A stretch of 64,000 bases of DNA from Bacteroidota bacterium (GCA_014584605.1 JACTMO010000059.1:1-64000); one strand, 5' to 3'. Counted from the first letter of the stretch, positions 51,658-60,313 are shown. Notes: generated by a model not told the origin, from the sequence alone. Numbers and translations: made by a program.

Positions 51658-52758
51658 ATGCGCCCGCTCGTCCTGCCAACCCTTGCCTTCCTGATCAGCA
51701 CCGTGTGCGCCGCGCAGTTGCGGCCGGGTTTCGACCAGGCCGAATACCTCGAGCTGCTCCGCGTGTACGCCACCCAGGGCGACACGGTGGTGGGGGACGA
51801 CCGCCTGCCGCCCCCCGAGCGCTTCACCCTGACGTGGCGCAGCCCCGTGGTGGGCCTGGACAACCGGTGGGACCTGTACACCGATGGCCGGGGCACGGCG
51901 GCCGTGGTGGTGCGTGGCACCACCGGCGCACTCACCAGCTGGATGGAGAACTTCTACGCCGTGCTGGTGCCCGCACAAGGCAGCCTGGACCTGGACGGCG
52001 ATGGTCCTTTCAGCTACGTGCTGAGCGACGATCCGCGTGCGTGCGTCCACCTGGGCTGGCTCATCGGCCTGGGCCATCTGCAGCGCAGCATCCTACCGAA
52101 GCTCGATTCGCTCCACGCCGCAGGCACCCGCCAGGTGCTGATCACCGGGCACAGCCAGGGAGGGGCCATCGCCTACCTGCTCACGGCCCATCTGTGGCAC
52201 CTGCGCGATGCCGGACGCCTGCCCGGGGACCTTCAGTTCAAGACCTACTGCAGCGCCGCGCCCAAGCCGGGCAACCTGCCCTTCGCCTATGGCTACGAGG
52301 CCACCTGCGGCCAGGGCTGGGCGGTGAACGTGGTGAACAGCGCCGATTGGGTGCCCGAGGTGCCCATGACCGTGCAGACCGTGGACGACTTCAGCCCGGT
52401 GAACCCGTTCAGGGATGCCCGCAAGGCCATCCGCAAGCTGCCCTTCCCGCAGGACATCGCCCTGGGGCGCATGTACGGCAAGCTGGACCGCTCCACCCGC
52501 CGGGCCCGCCGTCGCCTGCACCGCGTGCTGGGCCGCACCCTGGGCAAGCTGGCCGCCCGCGCGATGCCCGGCTACACCGCCCCGGCGATGCCCGAGGGGG
52601 CCCACTTCGTGCGCACCGGGCCCACCGTGGTGCTGCGGCCCGATGCGGCCTACCGTGCGCAGCGACCGGACGACCCCAAGCGCGTGTTCATGCACCACAT
52701 GCTCGGCCCGTACTACGACCTGGCCTTGCGCCTGGCCCCGGTGACGGATGTGCCCTGA
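51658..52758 (+). CDS. Secreted class 3-like lipase
   Basis: A 366-residue exported alpha/beta-hydrolase of the lipase class 3 type. The signal peptide ends at VCAAQ. The oxyanion region is AAVVVRGTTGALTSWMENF; nucleophile elbow TGHSQGGAIAYLL (Ser about 166) follows, with VNSADWVPEVP providing the acid and HHMLGPYY a candidate histidine near the C-terminus. A lysine/arginine-rich segment (STRRARRRLHRVLGR, about 280-295) is unusual and may contact membranes. It may act on triacylglycerols or phospholipids outside the cell. It is divergent from the TonB receptor gene. Confidence 0.85.
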   Translation: MRPLVLPTLAFLISTVCAAQLRPGFDQAEYLELLRVYATQGDTVVGDDRLPPPERFTLTWRSPVVGLDNRWDLYTDGRGTAAVVVRGTTGALTSWMENFYAVLVPAQGSLDLDGDGPFSYVLSDDPRACVHLGWLIGLGHLQRSILPKLDSLHAAGTRQVLITGHSQGGAIAYLLTAHLWHLRDAGRLPGDLQFKTYCSAAPKPGNLPFAYGYEATCGQGWAVNVVNSADWVPEVPMTVQTVDDFSPVNPFRDARKAIRKLPFPQDIALGRMYGKLDRSTRRARRRLHRVLGRTLGKLAARAMPGYTAPAMPEGAHFVRTGPTVVLRPDAAYRAQRPDDPKRVFMHHMLGPYYDLALRLAPVTDVP

Positions 52759-52791
52759 CCGGCCCGCGGCCCTCCGACCCGTTCGCATCAG

Positions 52792-52799
52792 TAGCTTGC
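52792..52799 (+). promoter_or_regulatory. -7-like box TAGCTTGC
   Basis: TAGCTTGC ends 4 nt before ATG 52804, the recurring leaderless-like spacing. Confidence 0.4.
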
Positions 52800-52803
52800 A
52801 CCC

Positions 52804-54234
52804 ATGGCCATCTCCATCACCTACCACGGCGCCGCGGGCACGGTGACCGGCAGCAAGCACCTGGTCGAGGTCCGGCATCGCGACGGCGATGTGCGCCGGG
52901 TGCTGTTGGATTGCGGCATGTTCCAAGGCGAGGCGGTGGACCGGGGCAAGGTCGACCCCAACCGCCATTTCGGCTTCGACCCCGCCGCAGTGGATGCCGT
53001 GGTGCTGAGCCATGCCCACATCGATCACAGCGGCCTGCTGCCGCGCCTGGTGGCCGAGGGCTTTCGCGGGGCCATTCACGCCACAGCCGCCACGCGCGAC
53101 CTGTGCGCCATCATGCTCGAGGACAGCGCGAACATCCAGGAGGCCGACCACGCCTACGACCTCAAACGGGCCAAGCGCCAGGGCCGCGCCCTCGACGAAC
53201 CGGGGCCGCTGTACACCGTGGACGAAGTGCGCCCTGCGATGGAGCGCTTCGAGGCCCACGACCTGAACAGACCCTTCCCCGTGGTGCCCGGCGTCACCTG
53301 CACCCTCACCGATGCGGGCCACATCCTGGGCAGCGCGGCCGTGCACCTCACCATCGACGACGGGGAGCGTGTGCTGCGCCTGACCTTCAGCGGCGATGTG
53401 GGCCGGTACGTGGACCGCCTGCTGCCGGAACCCGCCCCCTTCCCGCAGGCCGACGTCATTGTGTGCGAGAGCACCTACGGCGATCGCGACCATCCCGAGG
53501 TCGCACAGGCCGAGGAGGAACTGCTGCACCATGTCCAAGAGGCCTGCGTGGTGCGCAAGGGCAAGCTGCTGATCCCGGCCTTCAGCATCGGCAAGACGCA
53601 GGAGATCCTGTACACGCTGAACCGGCTGAGCAACCAGGGGCTGCTCCCGCGCATCCCCGTCTTCGTGGACAGCCCGCTGGCGATCAGCGCCACGGGGATC
53701 GTACGCCGGTACAGCAAGGCCTTCCGGCCGGCGGTCCGTGCCGAGCTGGACCGCGATGCCGACCTGTTCAGCTTCCCGGGCGTGGAGTTCGTGCGCAACC
53801 CCGAGCGCAGCAAGCAGCTCAACAGCCGGCAGGAACCCTGCATCGTCATCGCGGCCAGCGGCATGATGGAGGCCGGCCGCATCCGTCACCACCTGCGCCA
53901 CGGGCTGCCCAACGCGCGCAACACGGTGCTGGCGGTGGGCTTCTGCGCGCCGGGCACCCTGGGCCACGAGATCCTCGAGGGCCGCGAGGTGGTCCACATC
54001 TTCGGGGAACCGGTGCCGGTGAAGGCCGCCGTGCACCGCATGGGTTTCTACAGCGCCCACGCCGACCGCGGCGAACTGCTGCGCTTCCTGGGCTGCCAGG
54101 ACCCGGCCCGGGTGCGGAAGCTGTTCCTGGTGCACGGCATCAAGTCCTCGCTGGAAGGTCTGCGCGACCAATGCGCCGCCGCCGGCCATCGCGACATCGC
54201 GATCCCGCACAAGGGGCAGCGTTTCGAGCTCTGA
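52804..54234 (+). CDS. Beta-CASP metallo-beta-lactamase fold RNA nuclease
   Basis: A 476-residue MBL-fold/beta-CASP hydrolase of the RNA-processing (YSH1/CPSF-73-like, bacterial) class. Motif II is SHAHIDHSGLLPRL; GHILGSAAVHL, CESTYGDRDH, FSIGKTQEILYTL and VDSPLAISATGI mark the beta-CASP insertion. ASGMMEAGRIRHHLRHGL and YSAHADRGELLRF (RMMBL) supply the late metal histidines. It is predicted to process or degrade RNA in the cytoplasm. The length is normal. Four-nt spacing from the -7-like box supports ATG 52804. Confidence 0.93.
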   Translation: MAISITYHGAAGTVTGSKHLVEVRHRDGDVRRVLLDCGMFQGEAVDRGKVDPNRHFGFDPAAVDAVVLSHAHIDHSGLLPRLVAEGFRGAIHATAATRDLCAIMLEDSANIQEADHAYDLKRAKRQGRALDEPGPLYTVDEVRPAMERFEAHDLNRPFPVVPGVTCTLTDAGHILGSAAVHLTIDDGERVLRLTFSGDVGRYVDRLLPEPAPFPQADVIVCESTYGDRDHPEVAQAEEELLHHVQEACVVRKGKLLIPAFSIGKTQEILYTLNRLSNQGLLPRIPVFVDSPLAISATGIVRRYSKAFRPAVRAELDRDADLFSFPGVEFVRNPERSKQLNSRQEPCIVIAASGMMEAGRIRHHLRHGLPNARNTVLAVGFCAPGTLGHEILEGREVVHIFGEPVPVKAAVHRMGFYSAHADRGELLRFLGCQDPARVRKLFLVHGIKSSLEGLRDQCAAAGHRDIAIPHKGQRFEL

Positions 54235-54305
54235 TCCCGACGGCCAACGGCGGCACGAACCACCGGTGGCTGTCCCCTGGTCCGATCCCAGGCCGGGGGC
54301 GGCCG

Positions 54306-54941
54306 CTATCGATCGCCCCCTCTGCCGATGACCACGCCGGCCGTGGCGTACCAGGTGAGGTTGTGCGGGTCGTCGTAGGCGTTGTTCAGCCCGTCGTCGT
54401 CCAGCACCTTGCTGAGGCCCACGCTCACACCGCCCTCGAGCGCGATGAACCAGATGTCCAGCCCGGCGCCGACATCCAGGTTGAAGGATCCTGCGGACAG
54501 GTCGTCCCGGTTCCACGCGATGTCGTCGTCGCTGTTGTCCACGCTGAGCAGCACGTCGTAGGTGGGGCCTGCGTTCAGCCGCAGCTTGAAGCCGTCCTTG
54601 TGCACCAGGTTGAAGCCCAGCAGCGCCTTGGCCTTGAGCACCGTGCGCACCAGGTCGTTCTCCACCAGGAAGGTGTCCAGCAGCAGGGGGACCTGCACCT
54701 GCACGATGGTGGCCTGGCGCCCGATGTGCAGCCCGGGCTGGAAGTACACCCGTCCGCCGATCCGCAGGTCCACTCCGGCCTGCCAGCCCAGGTCGCCCTT
54801 GTAGTCGCCGTGGTCCGGGTCGCCCTGCAGGGTCTGCACGAGCAGGCCCGCCTGGGGGACCACCTGCAGCTGGGCATGGGCCGGGGCGCTCATCAGGAGC
54901 GGAAGAGCGACGACCGGCAGGAGGCGGAGGCTGAAGCGCAT
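54306..54941 (-). CDS. Outer-membrane beta-barrel protein
   Basis: A 211-residue exported protein with signal peptide LLPVVALPLLMSAPAHAQ and alternating beta-strands typical of the PorT/outer-membrane beta-barrel family (Bacteroidota OMP_b-brl_2-like): VVPQAGLLVQTLQ, GWQAGVDLRIGGRVYFQPGL, FNLDVGAGLDIWFIALEGG. It is likely an 8- or 10-strand small barrel of unknown role. ATG 54941 opens the signal peptide, 17 nt after TAGCTTCA; the open frame extends to 55001. Confidence 0.8.
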   Translation of the reverse strand: MRFSLRLLPVVALPLLMSAPAHAQLQVVPQAGLLVQTLQGDPDHGDYKGDLGWQAGVDLRIGGRVYFQPGLHIGRQATIVQVQVPLLLDTFLVENDLVRTVLKAKALLGFNLVHKDGFKLRLNAGPTYDVLLSVDNSDDDIAWNRDDLSAGSFNLDVGAGLDIWFIALEGGVSVGLSKVLDDDGLNNAYDDPHNLTWYATAGVVIGRGGDR

Positions 54942-54958
54942 GCGGCGGAAGGAAAGGG

Positions 54959-54966
54959 TGAAGCTA
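54959..54966 (-). promoter_or_regulatory. -7-like box TAGCTTCA
   Basis: Minus-strand TAGCTTCA lies 17 nt before ATG 54941. Confidence 0.35.
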
Positions 54967-55026
54967 CGCCACCTCGGATCAGGTGCACCACGGCGGAGCA
55001 CCCACGGTCGCCCTGGCAGTGCCCGG

Positions 55027-56028
55027 TCAGGCCCGGAAGCCGAGCGCCTGGTGCACAGGGTCGGGCAGGGGAGGCAGTTTGCGCCGCTCGAACAGGAAGC
55101 TGCTCAGGTCGGCGATCTCCTTGAAGACGTAGTGGCTGTCCAGCGCACCCTTCAGGTAGCCGCTCCCCGAGCTGCCGCCCGTGCCCATGCGCAGCCCGAT
55201 CATGCGGTGCACCATGTCGATGTGCCGCGCACGCCAGCGTGCCAGGTTGCTGTCCAGGATCACCAGGGCGTCCAGGAAGCGATAGGGCTGCTGGAAGATG
55301 GGCTCGTCGCGGTACAGCATGATGAACAGCGCGCTCCTTGCGGCTCGCGGCGAGAAATGGCGCGTGGCCGACCCCTGGATGAAGATCTCCTCCCACAACC
55401 GGGCGTTGCCTTCCTCGCCGGCCACCAGCGAGCCCTTGTACAGGCTGCTCAGCTGTTCGAAGAAGGCCGCCCCTTCGGGCCAGTGCTTCTCCTGCAGGAA
55501 AGGCATGCGCTCCAGCCAGGCGTTCACCAGCTCGCGCAGCGTGCGCTTGGACTCCAGCGCTTCGATGTCCGCCTTGTGCTCGGGACGCAGCTGGCTGGTG
55601 TAGTACTGCTTGCCATGGCGGTCCTCCATGCGCAGGCCCAGCCGAGCTTCGAGCACCTTGAACTGCAGGCTCTGGAAACCGCTGGCCGGGCGCAGCATGT
55701 CCCGGAAGTCCAGGAAGTCCAACGGCGTCATCGTGTCCAGCACGCCGAGCTGTTTCACCAGCACGTCCAGGATCGTGTTCACCCGGTTCAGGCGGTGCAC
55801 CGCGATGTTCAGCTCCCCGCCGTTGTCGTCCACCCGCTGGTGCTCGAAGATCCCGATCACGCTGCCCACCTCGTGCAGGATCTGCTTGAACCACAGTTCG
55901 TACGCCTGGTGGATGACGATGAAGAGCATCTCGTCGTGTGCGGGCTTGCCGTGCTTCTCGCTCTCCAGGGCCTGCGCACCCAGGATCTTGTCCAGTTGCA
56001 GGTAGTCGGGGTAGTACACGTTGGACAT
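55027..56028 (-). CDS. kynA: Tryptophan 2,3-dioxygenase
   Basis: A 333-residue haem dioxygenase that opens the indole ring of tryptophan to N-formylkynurenine. Diagnostic segments are YPDYLQLDKILGAQ, HQAYELWFKQILHE (substrate and haem pocket), LDFLDFRDMLRPASGFQSLQ, and RHIDMVHRMIGLRMGTGGSSG with the haem-ligating histidine and substrate-binding GTGGSSG. The C-terminal FERRKLPPLPD is also typical. The length fits the longer Bacteroidota form. No other kyn gene is adjacent. Box TATTTTCG (56087-56094) is 58 nt upstream. Confidence 0.95.
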   Translation of the reverse strand: MSNVYYPDYLQLDKILGAQALESEKHGKPAHDEMLFIVIHQAYELWFKQILHEVGSVIGIFEHQRVDDNGGELNIAVHRLNRVNTILDVLVKQLGVLDTMTPLDFLDFRDMLRPASGFQSLQFKVLEARLGLRMEDRHGKQYYTSQLRPEHKADIEALESKRTLRELVNAWLERMPFLQEKHWPEGAAFFEQLSSLYKGSLVAGEEGNARLWEEIFIQGSATRHFSPRAARSALFIMLYRDEPIFQQPYRFLDALVILDSNLARWRARHIDMVHRMIGLRMGTGGSSGSGYLKGALDSHYVFKEIADLSSFLFERRKLPPLPDPVHQALGFRA

Positions 56029-56086
56029 GGTTCGTCGGGGTCTGGTCCGGCGGGCCGATCGGTCGTGAGGCCCGCTCTGGGTGCGG

Positions 56087-56094
56087 CGAAAATA
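56087..56094 (-). promoter_or_regulatory. -7 box TATTTTCG
   Basis: Minus-strand TATTTTCG in the kynA upstream region; the divergent box TACCTTTG lies about 20 bp away on the other strand. Confidence 0.35.
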
Positions 56095-56115
56095 GGTGCT
56101 GCAGGACCGGGCCGC

Positions 56116-56123
56116 TACCTTTG
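56116..56123 (+). promoter_or_regulatory. -7 box TACCTTTG
   Basis: A perfect TAnnTTTG match ending 4 nt before ATG 56128. It is the cleanest leaderless-like start in the window. Confidence 0.55.
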
Positions 56124-56127
56124 GTCC

Positions 56128-56574
56128 ATGCGCCGCCCCCTCGTGCTGTTGCTGCCGGCCCTTGCGCCGATGCTGCTGGGCGCGCAGGACGGCGGGGCGC
56201 CCGTGCGGCAGGACGCCGACCGCGGGCAGGCGTTGTTCGACCAGGGCTTCCGCCAGGAGCACGCGGCGGACAGCGTGGTGCCGCCCGCATGGCCGGAGGG
56301 CCGGGCCGCGCTGCTCCGCGAGGTGCAGGCCCGGATGCGTTATCCGCAGGAGGCCCGGGCTGCGGGTGTCGCCGGGCGTGTGGTCGTGGCCTTCACCGTG
56401 AGCCCCGAGGGAACGCCGGAACAGCTGCGCGTACAGCGTCCGGTGCATCCGCTGCTGGACGCCGAGGCCTTGCGCGTGGTGGGCACCCTCACCGGATGGG
56501 TCCCGGGCGCGCGGAACGGTCGCCCGGCCGCGATGCGCGTGCAAGTGCCCGTCGCCTTCGGCACCACGCCGTGA
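56128..56574 (+). CDS. TonB C-terminal domain protein
   Basis: A 148-residue exported protein whose C-terminal 80 residues are a TonB-C domain: YPQEARAAGVAGRVVVAFTV, then PLLDAEALRVVGTLTGWVPG and a final strand MRVQVPVAF. Unlike classical TonB, it seems to have a cleavable signal peptide (RPLVLLLPALAPMLLGAQ) rather than a transmembrane anchor with a proline-rich linker, so it may be a periplasmic single-domain relative rather than an energy transducer. It begins 4 nt after a perfect -7 box. Confidence 0.85.
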   Translation: MRRPLVLLLPALAPMLLGAQDGGAPVRQDADRGQALFDQGFRQEHAADSVVPPAWPEGRAALLREVQARMRYPQEARAAGVAGRVVVAFTVSPEGTPEQLRVQRPVHPLLDAEALRVVGTLTGWVPGARNGRPAAMRVQVPVAFGTTP

Positions 56575-56599
56575 CGGCGGGCGCAGGTCTGTACGAAGG

Positions 56600-57028
56600 T
56601 CAGGCCACGCGCACCTTCAGCACGTCACCCGCCACCTCCACGGGATAGGTCTTGAGCCCCTGCTGGGAAGGGCCCTTGGTCACCTTGCCGTCCATGTCGA
56701 AGATGCTCCCGTGCCAGCTGCACACCAGCGTATCGCCGGAAGGCTTCACCGGACCGCCCTTGTGCGGGCAGTGCAGCACCAGCGCCTTGTAGGTCCCGTC
56801 CGTGCCCTTGCTGATGTACAGCTTGTTGTCGAGGCCCTTGGCGCTCACCAGGCCCACACCGTTGGAAAGGCTGGCGACCGGTATGCTGAGCACGCCGTTC
56901 TCCACGGCCAGGGCCGTGGAACCCGCGGCCTTCGCGGTGGAACAGCTCTCGAGCGAGGCGATCGCGGGCACGGCGGCCAGTGCGGCGCAGGCCTTGCAGC
57001 CCGCAAGGAGGAAATGGCGTCGGTCCAT
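56600..57028 (-). CDS. Rieske 2Fe-2S protein
   Basis: A 142-residue exported Rieske protein. The twin-arginine start DRRHFLLAG suggests folded export by Tat, with an N-terminal Cys-containing segment (GCKACAALAAV; possible lipobox LESC at 29). The cluster ligands are complete: Cys87-Pro-His89 and Cys103-x2-His106 (LVCSWHGSIFD). It carries electrons in the periplasm, perhaps for a respiratory or oxidase partner not encoded here. ATG 57028 lies 21 nt after TATCTTGC; the frame is open to 57136. Confidence 0.92.
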   Translation of the reverse strand: MDRRHFLLAGCKACAALAAVPAIASLESCSTAKAAGSTALAVENGVLSIPVASLSNGVGLVSAKGLDNKLYISKGTDGTYKALVLHCPHKGGPVKPSGDTLVCSWHGSIFDMDGKVTKGPSQQGLKTYPVEVAGDVLKVRVA

Positions 57029-57049
57029 GGTGTCGGGTTTGATCGAGCG

Positions 57050-57057
57050 GCAAGATA
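57050..57057 (-). promoter_or_regulatory. -7-like box TATCTTGC
   Basis: Minus-strand TATCTTGC lies 21 nt before the Rieske ATG at 57028. Confidence 0.4.
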
Positions 57058-57138
57058 GCGGCCCTTCCGGACCGCGGCCCCAGGACCGTCGTTCACAAGG
57101 CTTAACACGGCAACGGGCCAAGGGGCGGCGGATCACCG

Positions 57139-57146
57139 TACCTTGC
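57139..57146 (+). promoter_or_regulatory. -7-like box TACCTTGC
   Basis: TACCTTGC lies 21 nt before ATG 57168, mirroring the divergent Rieske promoter at the same spacing. Confidence 0.4.
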
Positions 57147-57167
57147 GCTAAAATCCGACCTCACCCC

Positions 57168-57677
57168 ATGCGCATCCTCCTGACCTTCGCCGCCGCCCTG
57201 GCCTTCCTGGCCACGGCTTCGGCCCAGAACACCGCCACGGACAAGGCGGCCAACGACAAGGCACCTGCCGAGAAGGCGGCCGCCGTGGCCCCCGAAGCGG
57301 GTGGTACCACCCTCCAACCGGCCGGTGAGAACAAGGCCCATTCCTGCGCGGGTGCCGCCAAGGCGGGCTGCTGCGCGGGCAAGGCCGGCGCCAAGGCCGA
57401 TGCCAAGGCTTGCGCCGGGCACGACCACAAGGCCCACGGTGAGGCCCATGCCGGGCAGGGTGCCCACGGCGATGCCAAGGCCGGTTGCTGTGCGGGCAAG
57501 GCCGATGCCAAGGCCTGTGCCGGGCACGACCACAAGGCCCACGGCGAAGCCCATGGCGAGCACGGTGCCCATGGCGATGCCAAGGCCGCCGGTTGTGCCG
57601 ATAAGGCCAAGGCCGGTTGCTGCGCGCACAAGGCCGGTGCCAAGACCGATGCCCAGCCGGCCCCGGCGAACAAGTAA
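57168..57677 (+). CDS. Exported Cys/His-rich tandem-repeat protein
   Basis: A 169-residue protein with signal peptide FAAALAFLATASAQ, an Ala/Lys linker, then two near-identical repeats of about 35-39 residues. Each carries GCCAGKA, AKACAGHDHKAHGEAH and GAHGDAKA, and a third partial repeat ends it (GCADKAKAGCCAHK). I count 10 Cys and 13 His. The periodic CC, C and HDH-x2-H groups suggest binding of soft metals such as copper or zinc in the periplasm; that is inference. It is divergent from the Rieske gene with mirrored promoters, so co-regulation is possible. The repeats make alternative lengths by recombination likely. Confidence 0.8.
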   Translation: MRILLTFAAALAFLATASAQNTATDKAANDKAPAEKAAAVAPEAGGTTLQPAGENKAHSCAGAAKAGCCAGKAGAKADAKACAGHDHKAHGEAHAGQGAHGDAKAGCCAGKADAKACAGHDHKAHGEAHGEHGAHGDAKAAGCADKAKAGCCAHKAGAKTDAQPAPANK

Positions 57678-57701
57678 GCGGAGCTCCCGCTGTGCCATGA
57701 G

Positions 57702-57724
57702 GCCCTCCGACCCGGTCGGGGGGC
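57702..57724. terminator. Hairpin between convergent genes
   Basis: GCCCTCCGAC (57702-57711) pairs with GTCGGGGGGC (57715-57724), with one T-G wobble, and is followed by TTCGTGCTTTC. It probably ends transcription from both sides. Confidence 0.55.
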
Positions 57725-57733
57725 TTCGTGCTT

Positions 57734-58126
57734 TCAGCCCAGGAAGACCAGCTCCATGCGCTCCTCAGGGCGTAGCCGCAGATCGCGCAGCTTCAGCTCC
57801 AGCAGCCAGCCCAGCACCGGGGGCGCATCCGCGCGCAGTTCCACCGGCACATAGTTCCAGTTGCGGATGTTGCGGAACAGCGGGTCGGGCCAGGTGGGGT
57901 TGAACAGCTTGCTGAAGCGGAACACCTGATGGTCGATGGCCAGCTCACGACCGCTCCCGTCGTATGCACTGGTGGTGACCACGAGGGCCGCGCGGTTCAG
58001 GCGCCGCTGCCATGCGGGGTCGGCGGTGGCGAAGAAGGCCTGCCGCAGCACGATGCGCGGCCGCTCGGAGGCGCTGAAACGGGCTTCGGGCCGTGCGGGG
58101 TCCAGGGTGATGTGTTGGACGCCCAT
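57734..58126 (-). CDS. Conserved protein of unknown function
   Basis: A 130-residue protein without signal peptide or membrane segment (MGVQHITLDPARPEARF start; LRLRPEERMELVFLG end). It looks alpha/beta. No family was recognised. It begins 3 nt after the stop of the helix-hairpin-helix barrel gene, so it is the last gene of a three-gene minus-strand operon with the two outer-membrane proteins. Confidence 0.65.
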   Translation of the reverse strand: MGVQHITLDPARPEARFSASERPRIVLRQAFFATADPAWQRRLNRAALVVTTSAYDGSGRELAIDHQVFRFSKLFNPTWPDPLFRNIRNWNYVPVELRADAPPVLGWLLELKLRDLRLRPEERMELVFLG

Positions 58127-58129
58127 CGG

Positions 58130-60313
58130 TCAGAAACGAACGCGCAGCTGCAGCTTCACATCGCTGCGTGTGCCGCCGGCGATCTCCTGCAGCCCCGAAC
58201 TGATGCGGTCGGTGTCCTGGAACAGGAAGGCGCCGTAGCGCAGCCACAGGTCCACCCGCCGCACCGGGGTGAGGCGCAGCATGGCGTACCAGCGCATGCC
58301 CCGCCCGTAGTGCGGTGGGATGCTGAACACGCCGATCAGGTCGTTCTCGTAGGCGTACAGCCGGGCGTCGTACCCGTCGGTGTCGAAGAGGGCCAGGCGC
58401 AGGGTGAGCTCCCACCAGCTGCGCAGCGGCCGGTGCACCAGGTCCTGGTACACGATGAAGCCGTGCTCCACGGGGCTGTCGCCGCGCTGCACGTCCACCG
58501 CCTCGACCCGGGTGCGCAGGCTCACCGCCGGGCTCACCTTGTAGGCGGCGTTGAACCGCCAGTTGGTCTGGCGCCGCCGCACCAGCGGATCGATGCCGTT
58601 CACCGGTTCCTCGCTGTTGTACCCTTTCTGCTCATGCCGGCCGCGCAGGTACAGCTCCACCTGCCGGCTGGGCCGCCAGGTCACCTGCGCCAGCACGTCG
58701 TGGCCATCGCTTGGGCCGTTCACCTGGTAGCGCAGCCACGGGAAACGGTAGTGGTCGAAGTAGGCGTTGATGGTCCATTTGCGGTCCGGCCGCACTTCGA
58801 TGCCGGTGTACAGGCCGCGTTCGTTCCAGGGGTTGCCGCCCTCGGCGAAGCCCACGCTGTTCAACCCGTGGAAGTCGCGCTGGTAGTCGCGGTACAACAG
58901 GGCCAGCGTCACCCGGCGGTCCACGGCCACCAGGGTGCCCAGGTTCAGCGCCCAGCCCGTGTTGCCGTCGGCCTGCGGCAGGCTGGCGGCCACTTCGCCG
59001 AAAAGGCTCGCGTTGCGGTACAACCAGCTGAAGTCGCTGCCCACCGTGGTGTTGTGCTGCCCGTTGAACTCGAAGCGGTTGTACGGCTGCAGCGTGCGCG
59101 CAAGCACCCCGTCGTAGCCCACGTGCGCCCCGGTGAGCCCCCAGCTGAAGCTGCGCCGGCGGTAGCGTAGGTGGCCGCCCCAGGCCTGTTCGAGGATGGC
59201 GTCCTTCTTGGCCAGCTCATTGAAGGTGCGGTGATAGCCGTCCTCCTGGAAGCTGCTGAAGCTCACCTGCGCATCGTCCACATCGCTGCTGTCCACCTCC
59301 TGCTGCACGTTGGCGTCCAGGCCCTTGAGGCTGTAGAACACGGTGAGGTCCAGGTCGCGGTGCAGGGCCACGGTGGCGGCCAGCCCGCGGTTGAAGAGGT
59401 TCTCGTTGACGCTGGTGTACGGCATCAGCCCGGCGGCATTGCGCTTCACGTTGAGGCTGAAGGAGGACTTGCTGGCCAAGGCCAGGCCGCTCCAGTAGGT
59501 GAGGCCCAGCCCGAACTGCGCCTGGTAGTCGCCCACGGCCAGCGCCTTCAGCCGCCCGAAATGGCGCAGGAAGAGGTGCGCGCTGTAGAAGTCGAAGCCC
59601 TGTTGCTGCGTGCCGCGGAAGAACTCCTCGCCCTCGTCCTTCTCGGCGGTGAGGCCGATGCTGATGTTGTTGCGATAGCGGAAACGGTAGCGGGCGTAGA
59701 GCTTGTACGGGTCGCCCAGGTAGAGGCGGCTCTCGCGCCGCAGGCTGTCGCGCACGGCCGGGTCGCCCGTGTCGGGCAGGGCATCGCCGTCCGGATCGGT
59801 ATAACGCCCGCCGAACAGCCCGCGGCGGTCCATGCCTCCGCGCCGCGCCTCCACGTTCACGATCGTGCGCAGCATCACCTCGTGCTCGCCGTTGCGCAGG
59901 ATCTCCTTGAGGCTCGCCCGCGACCGCAGCGCGTCCTCGCGCACGGTGATGAAGGGCCGCACCAAGGCCAGCGTGCGCGCGTCCCACGCATCGATGGTCT
60001 GCACCTCGTACACGCTCAGCAGCCTGCCGTTGCGGCGGATGTGGTCGAACAGCGCGCCGATCTGCACGTCGGTGAGCAGCGCCAGGCTGTTCAGCTCCCC
60101 GGCATCGGTGTGGTTCAGGTCGATCGGGTCGCGCCAGCGGTCGGTGAGGACGTCGAACAGGTTGGTCAGGTCCACGTCGCTGTCGTCGCCCAGCTGCTCG
60201 GTGGCCGCCTCGATGCGTTGCTCGATCAGGTCGCGCGGCACGCCCTGGTCCTCCTGGGCCCGGACCGTGACCCAGGCCGTGGTCGCGAGCAGGACGGCGG
60301 TCACCGTTCTCAT
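58130..60313 (-). CDS. Helix-hairpin-helix domain plus beta-barrel outer-membrane protein
   Basis: A 727-residue exported protein. After a signal peptide (VLLATTAWVTVRAQ) lies a helical region with ComEA-like helix-hairpin-helix text (DPIDLNHTDAGELNSLALLT, LLSVYEVQTIDAWDARTL; about 60-125). The remaining 600 residues are amphipathic strands of an outer-membrane barrel (YKLYARYRFRYRNNISIGLT, FGLGLTYWSGLALASK), ending in aromatic F (KLQLRVRF). A similar HHH-plus-barrel layout is known in other Bacteroidota, but its role is uncertain; DNA handling at the surface is only speculation. ATG 60313 overlaps the stop of the PorV/Q-like gene (ATGA). Confidence 0.8.
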   Translation of the reverse strand: MRTVTAVLLATTAWVTVRAQEDQGVPRDLIEQRIEAATEQLGDDSDVDLTNLFDVLTDRWRDPIDLNHTDAGELNSLALLTDVQIGALFDHIRRNGRLLSVYEVQTIDAWDARTLALVRPFITVREDALRSRASLKEILRNGEHEVMLRTIVNVEARRGGMDRRGLFGGRYTDPDGDALPDTGDPAVRDSLRRESRLYLGDPYKLYARYRFRYRNNISIGLTAEKDEGEEFFRGTQQQGFDFYSAHLFLRHFGRLKALAVGDYQAQFGLGLTYWSGLALASKSSFSLNVKRNAAGLMPYTSVNENLFNRGLAATVALHRDLDLTVFYSLKGLDANVQQEVDSSDVDDAQVSFSSFQEDGYHRTFNELAKKDAILEQAWGGHLRYRRRSFSWGLTGAHVGYDGVLARTLQPYNRFEFNGQHNTTVGSDFSWLYRNASLFGEVAASLPQADGNTGWALNLGTLVAVDRRVTLALLYRDYQRDFHGLNSVGFAEGGNPWNERGLYTGIEVRPDRKWTINAYFDHYRFPWLRYQVNGPSDGHDVLAQVTWRPSRQVELYLRGRHEQKGYNSEEPVNGIDPLVRRRQTNWRFNAAYKVSPAVSLRTRVEAVDVQRGDSPVEHGFIVYQDLVHRPLRSWWELTLRLALFDTDGYDARLYAYENDLIGVFSIPPHYGRGMRWYAMLRLTPVRRVDLWLRYGAFLFQDTDRISSGLQEIAGGTRSDVKLQLRVRF

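Noticed and set aside
48630-52758. SusCD-type polysaccharide utilisation locus
   Set aside because: There is a TonB-dependent receptor, but no SusD-like lipoprotein, glycoside hydrolase cluster or hybrid regulator next to it.
48576-55124. A 2182-codon open frame on the plus strand
   Set aside because: It is antisense to the TonB receptor and runs through lipase and beta-CASP genes in another frame; Val/His/Gln/Gly-rich shadow.
57400-57640. Tandem DNA repeats as a possible CRISPR array
   Set aside because: The repeats are in frame and encode the Cys/His protein; there are no unique spacers.
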